64,000 nt of DNA, from positions 58,236 to 122,235 of the forward strand of contig JAAFJY010000025.1 of the NCBI GenBank assembly GCA_013299105.1, in the 5' to 3' direction. The DNA comes from Chitinophagales bacterium. Lineage in GTDB: Bacteria > Bacteroidota > Bacteroidia > Chitinophagales > Saprospiraceae. Under the pieces are notes generated by a model that was given only the letters and a program-made list of their open reading frames with translations, was not told the origin of the DNA and made no database searches. Shown here piece by piece: positions 63,672 through 64,000 of this stretch. Position numbers and translations under genes: made by a program. Positions within the stretch are counted from its first letter, which is position 1; each line of letters begins with the position of its first letter.

Positions 63672-64000
63672 ACACTAAAATTGACTTAATCTGATTTTGA
63701 CATTTCAAAAATCACTGCTAACACATTTCTTGTTTCGGTAGCAATGAAGATCAATTTTTTATAAAACACATAGTTTAGTATGAGAAAAAAATGGTTTTAA
63801 TTCCTGCGACTACATGACGGTCGAAAGTGACTTACAAGTAACTTCTCCATCCAGGCAAGAATCTAAAATCTATTCCCTGAAGTACTCCCCATCCGTTGGA
63901 CAAAAAAAGAGGTTGTATATATGAAAAAATGACGTTAAAAAACAATAATGTAACGTGATGAATAGGCCTATTTCCCAAGTGCTGGGAACAACTTCTTCAA
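63672..64000. other. right-edge stretch without recognised content
   Basis: No open frame, repeat match or RNA structure is evident before the window ends. Confidence 0.5.

Overview
The window looks like chromosomal DNA of a Bacteroidota member, most likely the Saprospiria (a Haliscomenobacter-like filamentous bacterium). The signs are a SusC-type TonB receptor with a FecR/ECF-sigma pair, several other large TonB receptors, DUF3857 proteins, Rpn-family and AAA/PD-(D/E)XK proteins, LytTR/LytS signalling, and promoters of the Bacteroidota form TTG-N19/20-TAnnTTTG in front of both tRNAs and the B12 riboswitch. The genus is inference; no rRNA is present. There is no phage, integron, CRISPR array, transposase or integrase gene.

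Layout. 1-3225: SusC-type receptor (cut by the window edge), FecR anti-sigma and a divergent ECF sigma gene. 4-14.3 kb: housekeeping genes (cobS, ung, yigZ, a TlpA-like thioredoxin, purL) and a TonB receptor. 14.5-16.9 kb: a cluster of small structured RNAs directly upstream of a TROVE (Ro60/Rsr-like) RNA-binding protein. 17-38 kb: HxlR regulator, DoxX protein, tRNA-Gln, hydrolases, a FecA-like receptor, two DUF3857 proteins, a P1 peptidase, a GNAT/nitrilase fusion, manA, a methyltransferase, an Rpn nuclease, a secreted serine protease and an M24 peptidase. 38-43 kb: a frameshifted AAA/nuclease gene, an RlaP-like nucleotidyltransferase, hemC and hemD. 44-51 kb: outer-membrane porin, then a B12 unit (riboswitch, btuB, cobT). 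51-57 kb: two overlapping SUMF1 paralogues, a hydrolase, tRNA-Arg and recQ. 57-62.7 kb: caspase-like protein, LytTR/histidine-kinase pair and two small envelope proteins. 62.7-64 kb: gene-free repeat island.

The most interesting region is 14.8-15.45 kb. All the parts of a fully canonical tRNA are present in circularly permuted order (3' half 15180-15214, then 5' half 15219-15248). They are bracketed by complementary flanks and a U-run. This is the architecture expected for a YrlA-type bacterial Y RNA, next to the gene for its expected protein partner. A tRNA-Glu(UUC)-like sequence ends at the base before it, and a shorter, diverged paralogue lies 190 bp upstream.

The second theme is a set of short non-autonomous repeat families, named A to E here, all MITE-like or REP-like with no transposase in view. 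Members interrupt one another (46.1-46.5 kb), supply or abut stop codons (purL, the 46-kb porin, the 43.4-kb membrane gene), sit 8 bp in front of the TROVE start codon, and in one case lie inside the P6 loop of the cobalamin riboswitch without destroying its conserved boxes. Repeated CTCAACT/TTCAACC and TTAGTTG heptamer tracts fill many gene junctions.
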